From Marisa cornuarietis (Eukaryota; Mollusca; Gastropoda; Architaenioglossa; Ampullariidae), in assembly GCA_004794655.1 (NCBI GenBank), contig SMMW01000147.1, positions 1,424,001-1,488,000 of the forward strand: DNA of 64,000 nucleotides, read 5' to 3'. The notes under the pieces were generated by a model. It saw nothing but the letters and a program-made list of their open reading frames with translations, had not been told where the DNA came from and searched no databases. Positions 40,991-54,304 of the stretch are shown here, piece after piece (position 1 is the first letter of the stretch; each line of letters opens with the position of its first letter). The translations under genes were made by a program, and so were the position numbers.

Positions 40991-42740
40991 TGGAAAATAA
41001 CGAGCTACCCAGACGCACGCTGTCTAGCACTGGTTTTATCGTATTTTCATTTTTGTTAAGTGTCGGTACAGGACAATTATCTCCACTTTACACACTCAGC
41101 AATTTCTTCTTGAATATTCATCGTCACAGACGGTACTTCGAAATTAACAGTTGTGCTGTAAAGGTTTCTTTGTCACTTGAAGGATACCCGGGATAGCAAA
41201 AAGGGTGTGGGGGGGGGGTGGAACCTCAAAGTGGGATTGATGGAAGAAGCCCTTTATGTTGTTGTACCATTGGCCATTTTAAGGATTGCGGATGCAACAG
41301 ATACAGTAGCTTTTTTTTATCAAGAATCCGCAAGACTTTCTCGGATAGTAAGAGGATATCCGAATTGTTCATTTGCTGCTTCACGCCACGGGCAACATTT
41401 GCTGAGTGGTACTACTTCTGAATCCTCTGAATGAGTGGGTGTATTTCATCCGTGTCTGTCTGTATTTCACAAGCAACACGCAAGTCTGATCAACTGTAAT
41501 GTTGGTATCTCAGTTCATCACACTAGCTCCTGACAAAGATTTTGCAATCTAGAAAATGGTCCCGTAAAATTAAGGACACACATCCTGTAAAAGTCCAAAA
41601 GTCTTGGGGCAAAAATGGGCAACAATGAGGAGGAGGAAGGGGTTACGAATGACGTCACAGCCGTTAGAGATGGTCTTATGGAGCATTTGAAGTGGTTGGA
41701 AAGCTCGTAAAGCTGATAAGACACAAGCTAGGAACAATTTCGTGTCTGTGCGTTTCTGCGCTCTCTCTCTCTCTATATATATATATATATGTGTGTGTGG
41801 GGGGGGGGGAATTTCTATTTGTATTAAACATTTCTTTTCACGATTGCCCGGGCAAACATCGAGCACGACATTTAAAGAGAATGGATGAAGTAAGTGTTCT
41901 AAGAATAATCTTGCAGAGCGCGCACCCAGTAGGCAGTAGTCATCATATTATTCAAAACAGGACAAAGAGCTCACATACCACAGCAGTCAAGATGGTATAA
42001 GTGCTTGTTTAAATGACATATGGCAGCAGTCTAGATGATTGTACGGCTTTTTTGAAATCGATCTTGACACGGATGTGTTGAGGAAATGTGTATCCGTGTT
42101 GATGCGCTGCTTTGATCACTAGGCTGTGACGTATGTCAGATGAGGACCGGACCGGATCGCTCTTTCGACCTCACGCCCCCCCTCCCCCCACCTGCTAGCC
42201 CTCATGTCCAACAGTACTGGAGCCCAGGTCCGCCTTGGTTACACCCTGCAGCACAGGCGGACGTAGCCCTGAGACCGAGACACGAGCGACACCTGGCAGT
42301 TAACCTACTGCACCCTCACAACAGTCTTTGCGTCACGGCAATAAATCCGCATAGACTATAGCCTAGCGCCGCTTATCAAACAGCAGGACCACCTCCTGTT
42401 TCCGCCCGATCGCCAGTGGAAGGGCGAGTTGGGGTGTCGTGGTGTGTGTTGGCGGGGGCCGCTGGGTCAATCTGCGGCAGCCGGACTTAGATGGGTTGAC
42501 AAATGAAGGACGTGGCAATCACGTTCAGTGAGCATAAATAAACTTACGTGTCGTTATCAGGTGAACCTTTGACTATTCAATCCGGGTATACAAGTGGATT
42601 AGTCAGCTCCTTGGCTATCAAGAAAATGGGTAGGGAGTGAGATTGAAGACAATTTTAGTCTAACGAAAAAAATTCTTTACCCTTTGGCCTCATTCGCTTG
42701 TGCTGACTCGAAGTTTCTCTGTGTGTGTGTGTGTGTGTGT

Positions 42741-43225
42741 AATAATAATAATAATAACTTTATTCAGTTTTTGAAAGGCTGGACCATAAGAACAACGCAT
42801 ACTGCTGTTTACATGCATGTTAATTAACAGTGGGTGGCTGTACAAGATCACCGTTCCATTGTGTTTAAATTAATAGTAAACACAATAGTAAACAATACAG
42901 TGACTGCACGATTATATGTATAGACTGTCATGCTGCTCTCATTGTCAGCCATTCTGTTATGTATATGGCAACATTAATAGGTACATTTCCCTTAAGGTTC
43001 CTACACAAAAGGTGAACCTTAGAGGGAAAGGGGAATATATGGTAAAAGAGTGGAATATATCTGTTACCTAGGACTGTATACTTAGGGCAAAAAATGTACA
43101 GGTCTTTCAAACTTCGGCTATCACACTGCCCACACTCAGGATTTCCGCTTATTTGGTGACAACGAGTGATCTCATTAAACGGTAAACAGCTGCTTCTTAA
43201 AAGACACCGGACACTTCAGTGTTCA
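42741..43225 (-). mobile_element. Non-LTR retrotransposon (LINE) 3' end, decayed
   Basis: On the minus strand a reading frame runs from about 43216 to a stop near 42928. It gives a segment with NPECGQCDSRSLKDL and YIFCPKY, matching the Cys-rich stretch found just after the reverse transcriptase of many jockey/CR1/RTE-type LINEs. A 3'UTR-like stretch follows and ends in aataaagttatt repeated as a (ATT)n tail at plus 42741-42757, the usual 3' tail of such elements. The reverse transcriptase itself is absent, so this is a 5'-truncated copy. Confidence 0.65.
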
Positions 43226-43347
43226 CCTCGTGATTAATACCTGATTTATGTATGTTGCTCTAATTAGGTCCGGGTGATAATCATAATAATCAGAAGTATA
43301 CACTAAATCGTGCCTATTTTTCACGAAAACAGTCCTTGAATCTTTCT

Positions 43348-43350
<3 letters not shown>

Positions 43351-43391
<41 letters not shown>

Positions 43392-43578
43392 TTCGTGTAA
43401 AACTAACATAATGTCAAACAACAATTTTTAGTTAACTTTTTATAACGTGTGTGTGCATGCGTCCGTGGTTATGCATGTGTGTGTTTGTGTGTGCGCGCGA
43501 GCGAGAAAGAAAGTTAACATTTGCGTCTGTGTTTGTATGTGTGTTTGTGTGTTTGCTTTGTGTCTGTGTGTGTATCTT

Positions 43579-43648
<70 letters not shown>
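43351..43648 (+). repeat. Cluster of (TG)n and (TA)n microsatellites
   Basis: TG runs lie at about 43351-43386 and 43591-43648. Between them is an interrupted TG-rich stretch, and a short TA run (43579-43590) joins the second. The region is one decayed dinucleotide domain. Confidence 0.9.
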
Positions 43649-43650
<2 letters not shown>

Positions 43651-44079
43651 CGTGTGTATTTAGCAGAAACACATAGTAACATACATCGACACACAATTTG
43701 GCAGACAGACCAAATGAAACCGACATACAAAAAGGCAGGCAGGAAGACAGACAAACATACTTGCGGACAGACAAACAAACACATCCACAAAAGAACAAAA
43801 CGTAACCGAAACTGACATACAAGCAAGAAGACGAGAAAACAAACACAACAGACACGAAAACTTAAATAAAGTGGTAGACTGAAAGTGCCCCAAATACTAA
43901 TTAAATGGAACGCCTTTAATTTTACAACTCAAAACCTTTATTCGCTATTCATCCAAAATAATTTTCCTTGTTCGACTGGTTGGATAAACGTTCATTTGAA
44001 TTTCTTTATGAGTGATGAGAGTATATATATATATATATATGTAGCCGAGCTGCTGTACGATCTTTGATCTACAGATCAT

Positions 44080-44390
44080 CGACTATATAACGGCATAACC
44101 GACTCCGCTCGTCTACCTCCGTCAGTGTCCGTCAGCCAATGAACACGACATCCGCTTGTGTGCGCACACAAGGTGGTCTAGTAACACCTACAGTATGTCG
44201 ACAAGAGCAAAACAGAATGGGACAGGCGGCTCTAGGTCAGCTACTCTTGGTGTGGTGATCGGGTTCGCGAGAAATTAAGACCTCGTACTTCTCGTGGTAC
44301 AAGAGAGCTGAGAGATAAGTGAAAACAAACTGTACAGATCAGTAACAGTTAGGGGACATTGTGGCTGCTGTAGTTGACAGCTTACTACAG
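44080..44390 (+). promoter_or_regulatory. Candidate DUOX upstream promoter and noncoding first exon
   Basis: A TATA-like tatataac lies at about 44084, and a CCAAT word (gccaatg) is inside the stretch. The segment ends in a strong donor, ctacag|gtaagag (donor at 44391). The first coding exon of DUOX has an acceptor-like cag ending at 48772, so a 4.4-kb 5'UTR intron would join the two. This is inference from splice-site and promoter words; there is no transcript evidence. Confidence 0.3.
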
Positions 44391-44685
44391 GTAAGAGAAA
44401 CATTGCTCGATTCTTTATTACTTCGGTTTTGCTTTTAATATGTTATCTATCAATTTGTCACTACGTTTAAAATAATTTGCTCTGCTAAATTACGAGCCCT
44501 TTTGTACACATAGACATATATTATTATTATACATAGACAAGCAAAAGTGTTTTAGGATAAATATTTGAGTACGTGTTAGTCATGGTGGGGTTCAAAAAAT
44601 AAATTGTAGATAATGTATTGTCAACACTGTTGTTACCAAGTCAGAAATTAGTTTAATTGCTGAACATTCAGCAAAGAGGCATCTA

Positions 44686-44811
44686 TCTACTGACAGCTTT
44701 GTAAACACGTGTCACACCCAGAGCGAAGTGTGTCCAAGCCGAGATACGAACCACAACTGACTCTCATTGTCGTGCTGATAGGCGTTTATGCCAGTGCGCC
44801 ACCAACCGCTG

Positions 44812-44813
<2 letters not shown>
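44686..44813 (-). mobile_element. SINE 5' fragment, minus strand
   Basis: The reverse complement reads tggcgcactggcataaacgc (A-box region), then gtggttcgtatctcgg (B-box) and a stretch resembling the intron 3 SINE up to its gtttaca block. It stops directly against a TG microsatellite (from about 44814). It looks like a truncated, diverged family member. Confidence 0.62.

Positions 44814-44854
<41 letters not shown>
44814..44854 (+). repeat. (TG)n microsatellite
   Basis: A perfect TG run of about 40 bp that abuts a truncated minus-strand SINE. Confidence 0.93.
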
Positions 44855-44858
<4 letters not shown>

Positions 44859-45861
44859 TTTATTAGTTAGTTTGTTTGTTCCCTGTGTTCCTTGTGTTTT
44901 TTTGTGAGCGAAAGTACACGTGAATGAAGGAAAAGACGACTAGACAGGCAGACGTACAAGCAGTCAAGCAGACGAGTCGCGCGGAAGCTATCAATAGCAA
45001 CATTATCCAAGTCATAACGGTTAATGTATCGCTTTAGAATTTTCCGGGAAAAGCCATCTTTTTACTGGTTTGTTTCTTTGTGAGTGTACCTTTTTTTGCC
45101 TCTCTTCCATTATTTCTTCCTTTTTCACCTCTTCTCCTTTCTTTTTTTTATTTCTTGCGTTTTTTTTCTTTTTCTTTCTGTCTCATTCTTTTTTATCAAT
45201 CCGATAAGCTAACACTTGTACAGCTTTAGTTTTCTTTTTTAGTCTCAAAATCTTGTAGCTGAAATAAACACCCGGTTCTCATGTTTAACAATAATATTTT
45301 ACGTCAGGTGTGTGTGTGTGTGTGTGTGTGTTTCAAAACTCTGTCTAGTAATGTTAAAAATTTATTGAATTAACATATTATCTTCACAGCTACGGTCTAA
45401 AACTCATTTACCCTTTACCGTAGAGGCCACGCACGTGGGTGTAGGTCCTATTCGTGCCTTGTGTGCGAGAAAAGCTCAGCCTTTCATACTTCAGCCTGCG
45501 ATGCCATGTCATTACCCAGACTACAGCACATTGAACTATGACCTTATTTTCCCCACCATCGTCAGTAGACGCAATTTTCGCGTAGGAGGTGGGAGATACA
45601 GGCAAAAAAAAAAAAACATTCTCGAGAAACCAATATTACAGACTCACTCACTCACCCCGGCTTGCCGGACATACAGCGTCTGTTACGTGCTGTGTGATAA
45701 GTAAGGCAAAGATCGTGACGAGAAGGGGAATCCCCAACTTTTTTTTTTAAACCTATCTTGACAAGTGCTCAGTGCTCGCCTATGGAATATTTTTGGGCAG
45801 AACTTTGATATGGGAGAGCTAGTGACGTCATAGGCCGGTCTATGTTATTTTTCAGAGGTTT

Positions 45862-45887
45862 GGGGTTAGGGTTAGGTTTAGGTTTAG
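45862..45887 (+). repeat. Short telomere-like repeat
   Basis: Four units of the form ggtta(g/t) run together (ggggttagggttagg then tttaggtttag). It is too short to be telomeric and may be part of a dispersed element (about 45740-45980). Confidence 0.5.
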
Positions 45888-46081
45888 TTTATTAGGTACA
45901 TTTGGGCAGTTGAGTGGAGCGAGCAGACGACAAATGCCGCGAGCCATTTTTTGTTATGGCCGTCGCGAGTTCCCCCATATGAAAGCTGTACCTATTTTTG
46001 TTTATCTTCAGGAAAGACAAAGGTATTGTAGCTTATGAAAAGAAAAGAGAGTTTGAGCAGTTCTTTTTCTCACAAACTAGG

Positions 46082-46320
46082 ACGGGGGGAAAGCGGATGC
46101 CAAGAGACTAGAGCGCTGTCGTCCGACGTGAGAAGAGCGCTGGTTCGACACCCGAGTAGCGCCGCAAACCTCCCCCAGTCGAGCCAGCTGGAGGGAACGG
46201 GTACCTAACTCCATATAGGGTTGAGAAAGGTAAGGCAGCGAGGGAGAGGGGATAGGGACCACCCTCAAGTAAAGCTCACCCGAGAAAAGTGAGGTCTCTA
46301 AAATTTGACTCCCTGACGAC
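46082..46320 (+). mobile_element. tRNA-derived SINE-like element
   Basis: A B-box-like gctggttcgacacccg (about 46139-46154) sits some 50 bp downstream of an A-box-like ccaagagactagagcgc. A body containing gggaacgggtacctaac follows. Short aactag words flank the element but are too short to count as a duplication. It probably belongs to a different SINE subfamily from the other copies. Confidence 0.5.
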
Positions 46321-48792
46321 CTTTACCTTTTTTCTAGAACTAGTTTTTTTTTAAAACTAGTACCTTTTGTCTTCTGCAGCTTCTTTTGATACATATACTC
46401 ATATACACGTCTACAAACACAGACGCACACATGGTCACAGGGAACACACATACACAAACGGGATGCGTGCTTAGAATGAATCGAATAACCCATTCGGCTG
46501 AAATTTTATTTAGAGAAGGCCAGCAGCGGAAAACCGTGGTAGCAATGTTAGGCTGTGCTCTGGAAATGAGTCTGATGACGTTTGAATTGTACAAGTCACG
46601 TGATCGTGCCCGTCAAATGATTTTGTATTGTTATTTCAGATTGTTTTATTTTGGATGGATAATACAAAATGCGATGTTCGCGTCGAAAATGAAGTGTAGA
46701 AGTTATTGCAGTATATTGCAAAGAGAACGGGAATTTGCTGAGTAGTGAGCTACCTTCCGAAGGATTTACTTTGGATGAAAGTGCAACGAGATCATTTATT
46801 TTTGCTTGAGCTAGTTTTCGAGTTTCTTGATCGCAGCTAATTGATTAGAAACAGTAACCGCCAAAAATTATTAAGAGCAGTCACCCGTGCGATTTGTGAA
46901 GAGCTGAGATGATGACATTGCAGAAAAGCTGAAGTTTAGAAATTAGTTGCGTGAACAGAATTTTCTGGTATGATCGCATTGAACAGGGGGAGTGGAGATG
47001 AGCAACTCGAGCAGAAAGAAGGACGTGGAGTTGTGAGCCGTTATCGAGCTGCTTTAGATTGATAGGGATATTTTTCTATATTGTTGTTGTTGTGTGTTTT
47101 GTCTTTTCTTTTTGCTTCTGTTTTGTTTTGTTTATTATTTTTTCTGTTTGTTTGTTTGTTTGTTTTTGGTCGGTAAGAATAAGGTCTGGGCCTTGTAAAG
47201 TCGAATGACTAAATTTAAATCGTTTTCCCAGTTTTCATGCGGCACGTTAGCTGATTGAAGTGTCGACTGCTGCCTCCCTCTCCCCACATAAAATTTATTT
47301 CAAACATTCATTTGCTCAGCTTAGTAGTTATCCATGTTTTTCAAGCGGGTGTTCCTTACTGGGACAGTCGTAGACAGAATAGCAGTAAACGTTGCGACAA
47401 TCGTTAAAAAATGCCATGCCTTTAATAGACCTGTGTTCGTAACGTACGGTCTTGCGAGCATCGCTACCTGCTGTCTGCCACCTGCCGCATGGCGGCGTCA
47501 GCACGCGCCTTCACAAGCTGCACGTGCATGATGGCTCGCGCAGGGGGTGCGAGCGGGGGGGCAGTCGTGTGAAATTTGCCGGAACAGACTCGAAACTAAT
47601 TTAACGCTTATTCAACTGCGCGACATCGCCGTCGCTGCGTGAAACTAAGCTGCTCACACGGATGCACACATTTTTTTCTACATGTTTCACCTCTTCAGTC
47701 ACTCTGTGCTTACCCCTAGCCTTTCCTGCCTCATCTCTCTAGAGATGCATGATGCATGATGCGGTACTGGCCACTGCACAGCACTGCCCAGAAACGTGCG
47801 TGACGTCACACTGTTTACATTTGATGAACATATTTTTACAGTATCAATGTATATTTGCAGTACTTAACTTTTGATAAGCGTGCTTTTGCGTCATTTAGTC
47901 TGATAAACGTTCCTTTAACGCAGACACGTTTAGTGAATTAAATAGCATGATACACAAGTTTTTACAGTAGTTTATTTGATAAAAAGGCGTTTCTCTCTAT
48001 GGCAAGTACACGTTCTCGAGCAGTGCACTTAGTGTCATCATGCATGGTCCTAAGTTATCTCAGCTTGGAGAAAATTGCAACCTTTACCCTTATTCTCGTG
48101 GTTTTGTTTGAGAAAAGAAGTTTAAAATATGCCATTGTAAAGATGAGCGTCTTCCGCGTTGAAGAGCACGGGTGCGTGCACGTACGGTTTGTGTGGGTGT
48201 ACGGGTGGATTGTCACTGTACCTATGGACTTTTCTGTCTGACGTCACGTGGACAATAGCAAATCGTGATGGCGATCTCGACAGACTTGATTTCAAAAGCA
48301 GGGTCCCAGCAAAGAGGGTGGCATTAAACAGGCCTGTGTTTTTCGGCCAAACATCCTGTTCTAGTCCGTCCCAGATCCCTGAAACAGAAAGAATAAAAAA
48401 CTTTCGGTTCATTGCACATGGTACATGGCACGTAGGCCAGTCTACCCGAAAAAGCGACAGCAGGATTGCAGCTTCGGGTGCATCTTAATGTTAGCAAACG
48501 TTAGAATGTGTTTGTGACTTAAGGGAGTTTTCTAATCATTTGTCTTTTTAGACATTGTACATTTTTTTTTTGCTATAGTACGAAGATTGATAATCCTGGA
48601 GACATTGTAGAGACTTTCTGCCTAAACATTTAGGTAGATGCTTATATTTTGCCGTAGGGGATTGTTGATGTCTGATTATCATTTTACAGTTTTTTTTGTT
48701 AATGTAAACATTTTGTTCTTTTATTTATCCACATGTATGGATGTACCTGATGTGCTGTCATCTCGTCACCAGGAGGCTAGAGGAGTTCGCAA
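46321..48792. other. DUOX 5' flank
   Basis: A GC- and CpG-richer patch spans about 47440-47640 and two perfect TGACGTCA words follow (47801, 48239). An acceptor-like site ends at 48772. This is the most likely proximal control region of DUOX, but no transcription start can be fixed from the sequence. Confidence 0.45.
48239..48246. promoter_or_regulatory. CRE-type palindrome about 550 bp upstream of the DUOX start codon
   Basis: A perfect TGACGTCA that overlaps a CACGTG E-box (tgacgtcacgtg). A second perfect TGACGTCA lies at 47801-47808. These are the CRE copies closest to the gene and could bind CREB/ATF-type factors. Confidence 0.4.
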
Positions 48793-48862
48793 ATGAGGTG
48801 GACAACTGTCGTCATCTTAGTATGGACTTTTCTTTGTACACTCTCGGGTGGCTTTTGGGGAG
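48793..48862 (+). CDS. DUOX: DUOX exon 1: signal peptide
   Basis: The exon encodes 23 codons plus one base (phase 1): a start MRW followed by a hydrophobic run ([15 protein letters not shown]) typical of a cleaved signal peptide. This directs the peroxidase domain to the lumen and cell exterior. The donor is gtaaga at 48863. An acceptor-like cgtcaccag ends at 48772, so the transcript exon may begin at 48773 and be joined to an upstream noncoding exon. Confidence 0.88.
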
Positions 48863-51800
48863 GTAAGAATTTTCTCTCTTTTAGTCAATATCTGTCTCTG
48901 TCGCCTTCTGTCACCATTTTCACCTCTACGTCATGGTCATCACCATTTTATGTAACCGTCTTCTTCATAGTTCCGACGATATGTATAAAAGAAAGGAACA
49001 ATTTCTAATAACAGCGCATGCTAAACTGTGCAGATGCTGCCATGTCCGACCGCAACTGCACCTTCCAGAGGTTCGATGGTTTCCACAACAGCATCTTCAG
49101 ACCTGAGCTAGGAGCCGCGGGTGAGTTGTGCGCAATGTGTTAATACATAATTAAGGAAATAAGTTAATTTTTAAATGTGCTTTCTATAAATAAAGTTTTC
49201 TCTCTGTCATAATGCAGATTATTACAATCTGGGAAATTATCAAAACACACAAATGTCTTTTAGAAGTAAGCGTTTTAAACGGAACTTTATAGTTTCTTTT
49301 TTTATTTAGTATGAAAAGTGTTCTCTTTGTATATGGAATAATAATAATACACTTTCCCTGTTATTTCCTTTATTGATTTTGTCAACAACAAAAAAACTTT
49401 AAATCTGTAGTTTCTTAAATTGTTTCTGAAGTTCTGGAGTTGGTATCTACATTGTGTGTGTGCGTGCGTCCGTGTGTTATATTTGTAGGTCGGCCCCTAG
49501 CTCGCAACATTACGTCTGCATATGGTGACAATACATACATGGCGTCGGGAGGTGATCGCCCCTGCCCCAGGAAGCTAAGTAATCTGGTGTTCAAAGGCAA
49601 GAGTGGGATCCGTAACCGGCGAAACCTGACAGCTTTGTTCGCTTTCTTCGGTGAGTCTCTCAAACACACCGATGGCACCCTCCGGGTGAGGGCGGTCCGG
49701 TGGCGCAACGGTTAGCGCCTGTCACCAATACAGTGAAGGTTGGCTGTCCTGGGTTCAGTTCTCGGCTCGGGCACTCTGTTCTTTCTCTGCATGTGGCATA
49801 TGTTTACAGGGCTGGCTGCCTTGCCGTGATGTAGCCTTAGTTGCTGGCTCGGCGTAAAACACCAGTTAAAAAAAAGCCCTCCGGGTGTAAATGTGCTGCG
49901 CAATCCGTATAAGATTCTTTGGCTTCACTGGGAACAAAACAGTCTGAAAGCTTGGTACAGGATATTTTTCTACGTTTGAAAATTTTCTGAGAAGTTCGCT
50001 GTTTCTATTTTTAAAAGCTGAAAAGATATTGATGATTGACTGAGCAATGAGTGAGTCTCTGTCAGTGATGAATCAAGGAGTTTGTGACGGGTGAGTGGGA
50101 AGGTGAGTGAGAGAGAGAGAGAGAGAGAAATCGAGGTAACTCGTGAGAACAGGAAGAGAGCAGACGGACGTACAGGCAAGTAGACTTGCTGTTTCTTAAT
50201 AATGCGACAATATATTTTAATCTTTCAGGTCAACTCGTGCAGCGAGAGCTGACGTCAACAGATGACACCTCGTGCCCGCCAGAGATTCTGGAGGTCAGCG
50301 TTCCACGCCATGACCCCGACTTTGACCCGGACGGACGCGGGGACCGCAAGATGCCGTATGAACGACGCGCATACGACAGAAAAACTGGGCAGTCGCCCAA
50401 CAGCCCGCGTCGCCAAGTAACCAGCATCTTGAATTACTTTCGACACATCGTTTGCGACTCATCATGAGCATCGTTCATCGTGCATCATATCCCGTGCACC
50501 CTTCATGACACGTGACACATCACTTGCATGCCGTCATATGATAAAATCACATATCACGTACAACTGTTAGATCATAACAAATGTAGATCATAAAAATAGC
50601 AAGCATCGTTTATTGCAATTTCAACTGTATTTTTATAGCATTTCGTTAATATTGTTTTATCTTTGTGCCCGAAGTTACACTAATTCATATTTAACGTTTT
50701 TATCAAAAATCTGTGACAAAATTTTTCATTTGCACGGATTTGAGGAAATTTACTTTTTTCCCCTTATTTTGCATACACCTTAAAGAAGCTCGTCTACTTT
50801 GAAACCAGCTTTATTCTTTCCGTTGTTGGGTCTTTTCCTCTGTGGACATCTGTACTGATGCCTCGAATTTCATCCTTACTGACCGCGGGCATCCCCTGTG
50901 GCATCACTCATACCTTATATAGCATTATGTACTAGCTTTATCCATGTCCCATATCCCCTTTCATACTGAAGTCATGCAACATATTTAACATCAACGTTTT
51001 CCTTCGTTCAATCAAGCAGCATCAAAATGTACCGTGATCTGTACTGTTACTTATATTTCCACCTTACTGCCACGTGTTCTATCGTCGGTGCTGTCTATAC
51101 TGTTGCTGTTGTTGCCTGTTGTATTTATTGTCGCATGTTCTGTCTGTATTTCTTTTTTCAGCTGAACAAGGCGTCAAGTTACATCGACGGCAGTTTTCTG
51201 TACGGTAACTCTATCGTGCGGACCGCCTACCTGCGGGATCCCAGCTCGGGAAAACTGGCGTGTCAGGACAAGCACTGCATGTACCCGCTCCTGAACGACG
51301 TCAGACTGCCCTTCCAGATGTACCCGACCCGCAACAAGACGATCCTCGTCCCGGAGACGCTTTGGCGTACGTACACATTGCATCGACTTCGGGTGCTTGC
51401 TGTAACACCCGGTCCCCCCTCCAAGTTTCTTCTTGTTTATGCTACAGGAAGCAATGAGGGAGGGGGAGGCACTGTGTGACCAGGGTTTCTTTTATGAAAA
51501 GAGCAAACACAAACATGTGCCTAAACTTTGAACAGCAAATAGTTGCGCTTTCTCTATGCTTATTCACATGTTTTTCCGTATCTATTTCAGCTTGTTTCAC
51601 ATAGGTATGTTTTACTTTGTGTCCATTTCACTATTTGTCTACCTTACTATACGACCTTTTTTCACTGGTCTTTTCATTGTAAATTTGTTTCGCTATTTGT
51701 ACTTGTTGGTGTTTGTGTGTTTCATTGTATGTATTTGTCATTGTATAATATACCATATTATCGTCTTCCAATATAATGTAAAGCTAGATAGAAACACTTA

Positions 51801-53164
51801 AGATCGGAACACTTATCATTAAAGTTCTGTTTCTCTTTGTGTGAAATTTCTTTTCAAGAAGAATAATGCGGTCTTTCAGTCAACATTGAGATTCTCTTAA
51901 CGTAAAGATCTTTTCATTTTCTATTTAGATAGCCGCTTCCTTTCTTTTTCATTCCTTCGCTCGCTCTCCCACTTAGTCGAGTTTTCTTTTTGATTGACAA
52001 CCTCAGGGCTCGGCGACACCCACGTGTATGAGAACCCCTGGTTGCTGTCGCTGAACTTGTTGTTTTTCAAATACCACAACACCGTCGCCGAGAGCTTGGC
52101 CCAACAACACCAGAACTGGACTTCAGACGAGGTCTTTGACAAGACACGCCACTGGGTCATCGCCGTTTTACAGGTCTCTTAAGCTCGTTAGTCTGAGTAC
52201 TCACGAAATTAAGCCTGAGCTCTTAAGACATTAACCATTTTAGGGGTATCTTGCTCTCACCAGGCAGGTCGCGTGATCTCGCGAAGGGGTAGCGTGATCT
52301 CACTGGGTGGATAGCGCGATCTCGCTCGGCGGAAGGGAGAGAATCGTAATCGTTAGGGGCCTCACTAAGGTAGCTAATATCGGCGCTAAAAGTGATCTCA
52401 TTAGACAAGCAGGGCTGGCCTATCTGTGGTACTGTGAGTACACATTGGTAGCTCATGTTGTCTATCTGTTTTCAGAAAATCATCCTGTACGATTGGTTGC
52501 CACTTCTCGTCAATGAACCCATCAAACCATATCCAGGTAATATCTGTCAGCCACATGAGATGGAGATACATTCACATAAGCATGTTTAGTACTTATACGT
52601 GCAACAAAACGGTCTAATAGTATATTGAAGCCACTTTCTTCCCGAGTGATACACACTAGCAGATAACGCATACTTTCCCAGGTGACCAAGTTGTTGAACG
52701 AGTAACTGACTACTTGCAGAGTAGTGGAAAGGGGTGCAACGAGGGAGGGGAAATGGCACTTCTCTCACAAACAGCTGGGGCAGATAAGTCCGAAGACTGA
52801 AATACATTTCTAATGAGCTCACTTATCCTCTATTTTTCTTGAGGTTGCCTGCAACATGTGAGTAATTATTCTTATTTATTGCTTGATACTATTTATAAAC
52901 CGTGGGTACCTGAAGTGTATGTCTTGTTTCTTTCTTGACGCAGGCTATAATCCGTCGATAATCAGTGAAATTACTGATTTATTTGATGCCGCTGCCATTA
53001 ACTATATCATGACGCTTATCCCATCCGCATCATACAGTCTCAGCCTGTAAGTAACGAATCTTTCTTAACGGTTTTGGATAATGGCGTACTCTTTCATCTA
53101 TCTTTTGCAGACATTTTAGATCTGTGAAGTGCATAAAAATCAACCATTTTATATGTTAAATTTC

Positions 53165-53199
<35 letters not shown>

Positions 53200-54265
53200 G
53201 AGGAGACCAATATCAGGAATAATAAGAAAACTTTCATTCATGTTACTATTTTCTTTAAAATAGAAGTGTAGGCAGTTAAAAGCAGAGGTCTGAACTTCCT
53301 GTAAGCCATTTAACAAACAAATGCACGCGCATTGCAACATATTCCTTTGTTCTGTACACATATCGTGTGGTCACTTTTTTTTCGTCGATGCAATAATTTT
53401 CTTTTGTAAACTCGTTGTCGCCCTTTAAGTTCACTTTCAGTGGCACCAGAGTATTTGTATTAGGAAAATAATAAATGAATATTAACCTTGTTCTCCCCTC
53501 TTCCTTCGTGCTATTCATCCTGATTACGTGATTCCTCATCTCGATAGAAAGAAGACAGAGGAAAACAAGTGCATATTGATGGGGCCTCATCGGTTATGCA
53601 ACACGTACTGGAATTCCAAGGTAGGTCGTAGGGCACGTATACACTCTCAACTAAATCTCTTTCAGTCCCACATAATTTTTGTCAGCAAAACGGAACTGAT
53701 GGGCGCGTTTTAGTGTTGAAACACGTTCTAATAAGGACATACAGTGCATCGAATTTGAAGATATGAACATTTCAATGTATTCAAATATACACCATATAAC
53801 TATATCCTTATTGGAACCTATGGGTATTTTAAAACCAATTCTGGCATGTAAAAGAAAGTGACATTTGGGTACCAGAAAAGTTGTAATCCTAGTAGGGTCT
53901 GGAAAGAAAGAGGTTTTCTAATTTTGCTGAGCTTTAGATTCTTACCATGCATGAGATTTTCTTCTGATATGATAGGAAATTTTGGAAAACTCCATGCTGG
54001 GTACGAGTGAATTTTTGCTCGGACTGATAGCTCAATCTGCTGAAGCCGATGACACAATCATTGTAGAGGATCTGCGCAGTGAGTACTCTTGTGTCCAGCA
54101 GCTTAGTAAAGTGCACGCGTACATGAAAACATGCAAACGCATGTATAACCCCATACCACAAAAGCATATAGAAAAAATAGCGCGCGCAGACACACAGATA
54201 CATACACAAAATAAGCACATGAAGACACATTCAAACACAAACGCAAATGTCAACTTTCTCTCTTG

Positions 54266-54304
<39 letters not shown>

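Noticed and set aside
43447..43893. Overlapping Cys/Val-rich open frames
   Set aside because: They are TG-microsatellite translations on both strands.
45862..45887. Interstitial telomere
   Set aside because: Only about four imperfect units; more likely part of a dispersed repeat.
49689..49876. Functional tRNA gene
   Set aside because: A and B boxes are present, but the sequence does not fold into a full cloverleaf by eye, and it has a SINE body and target-site duplication.
50417..50467. Readthrough extension of DUOX exon 4
   Set aside because: The frame stays open for 16 codons past the donor, but splicing at 50417 gives the conserved link NSPRRQ to [10 protein letters not shown] in the correct phase.
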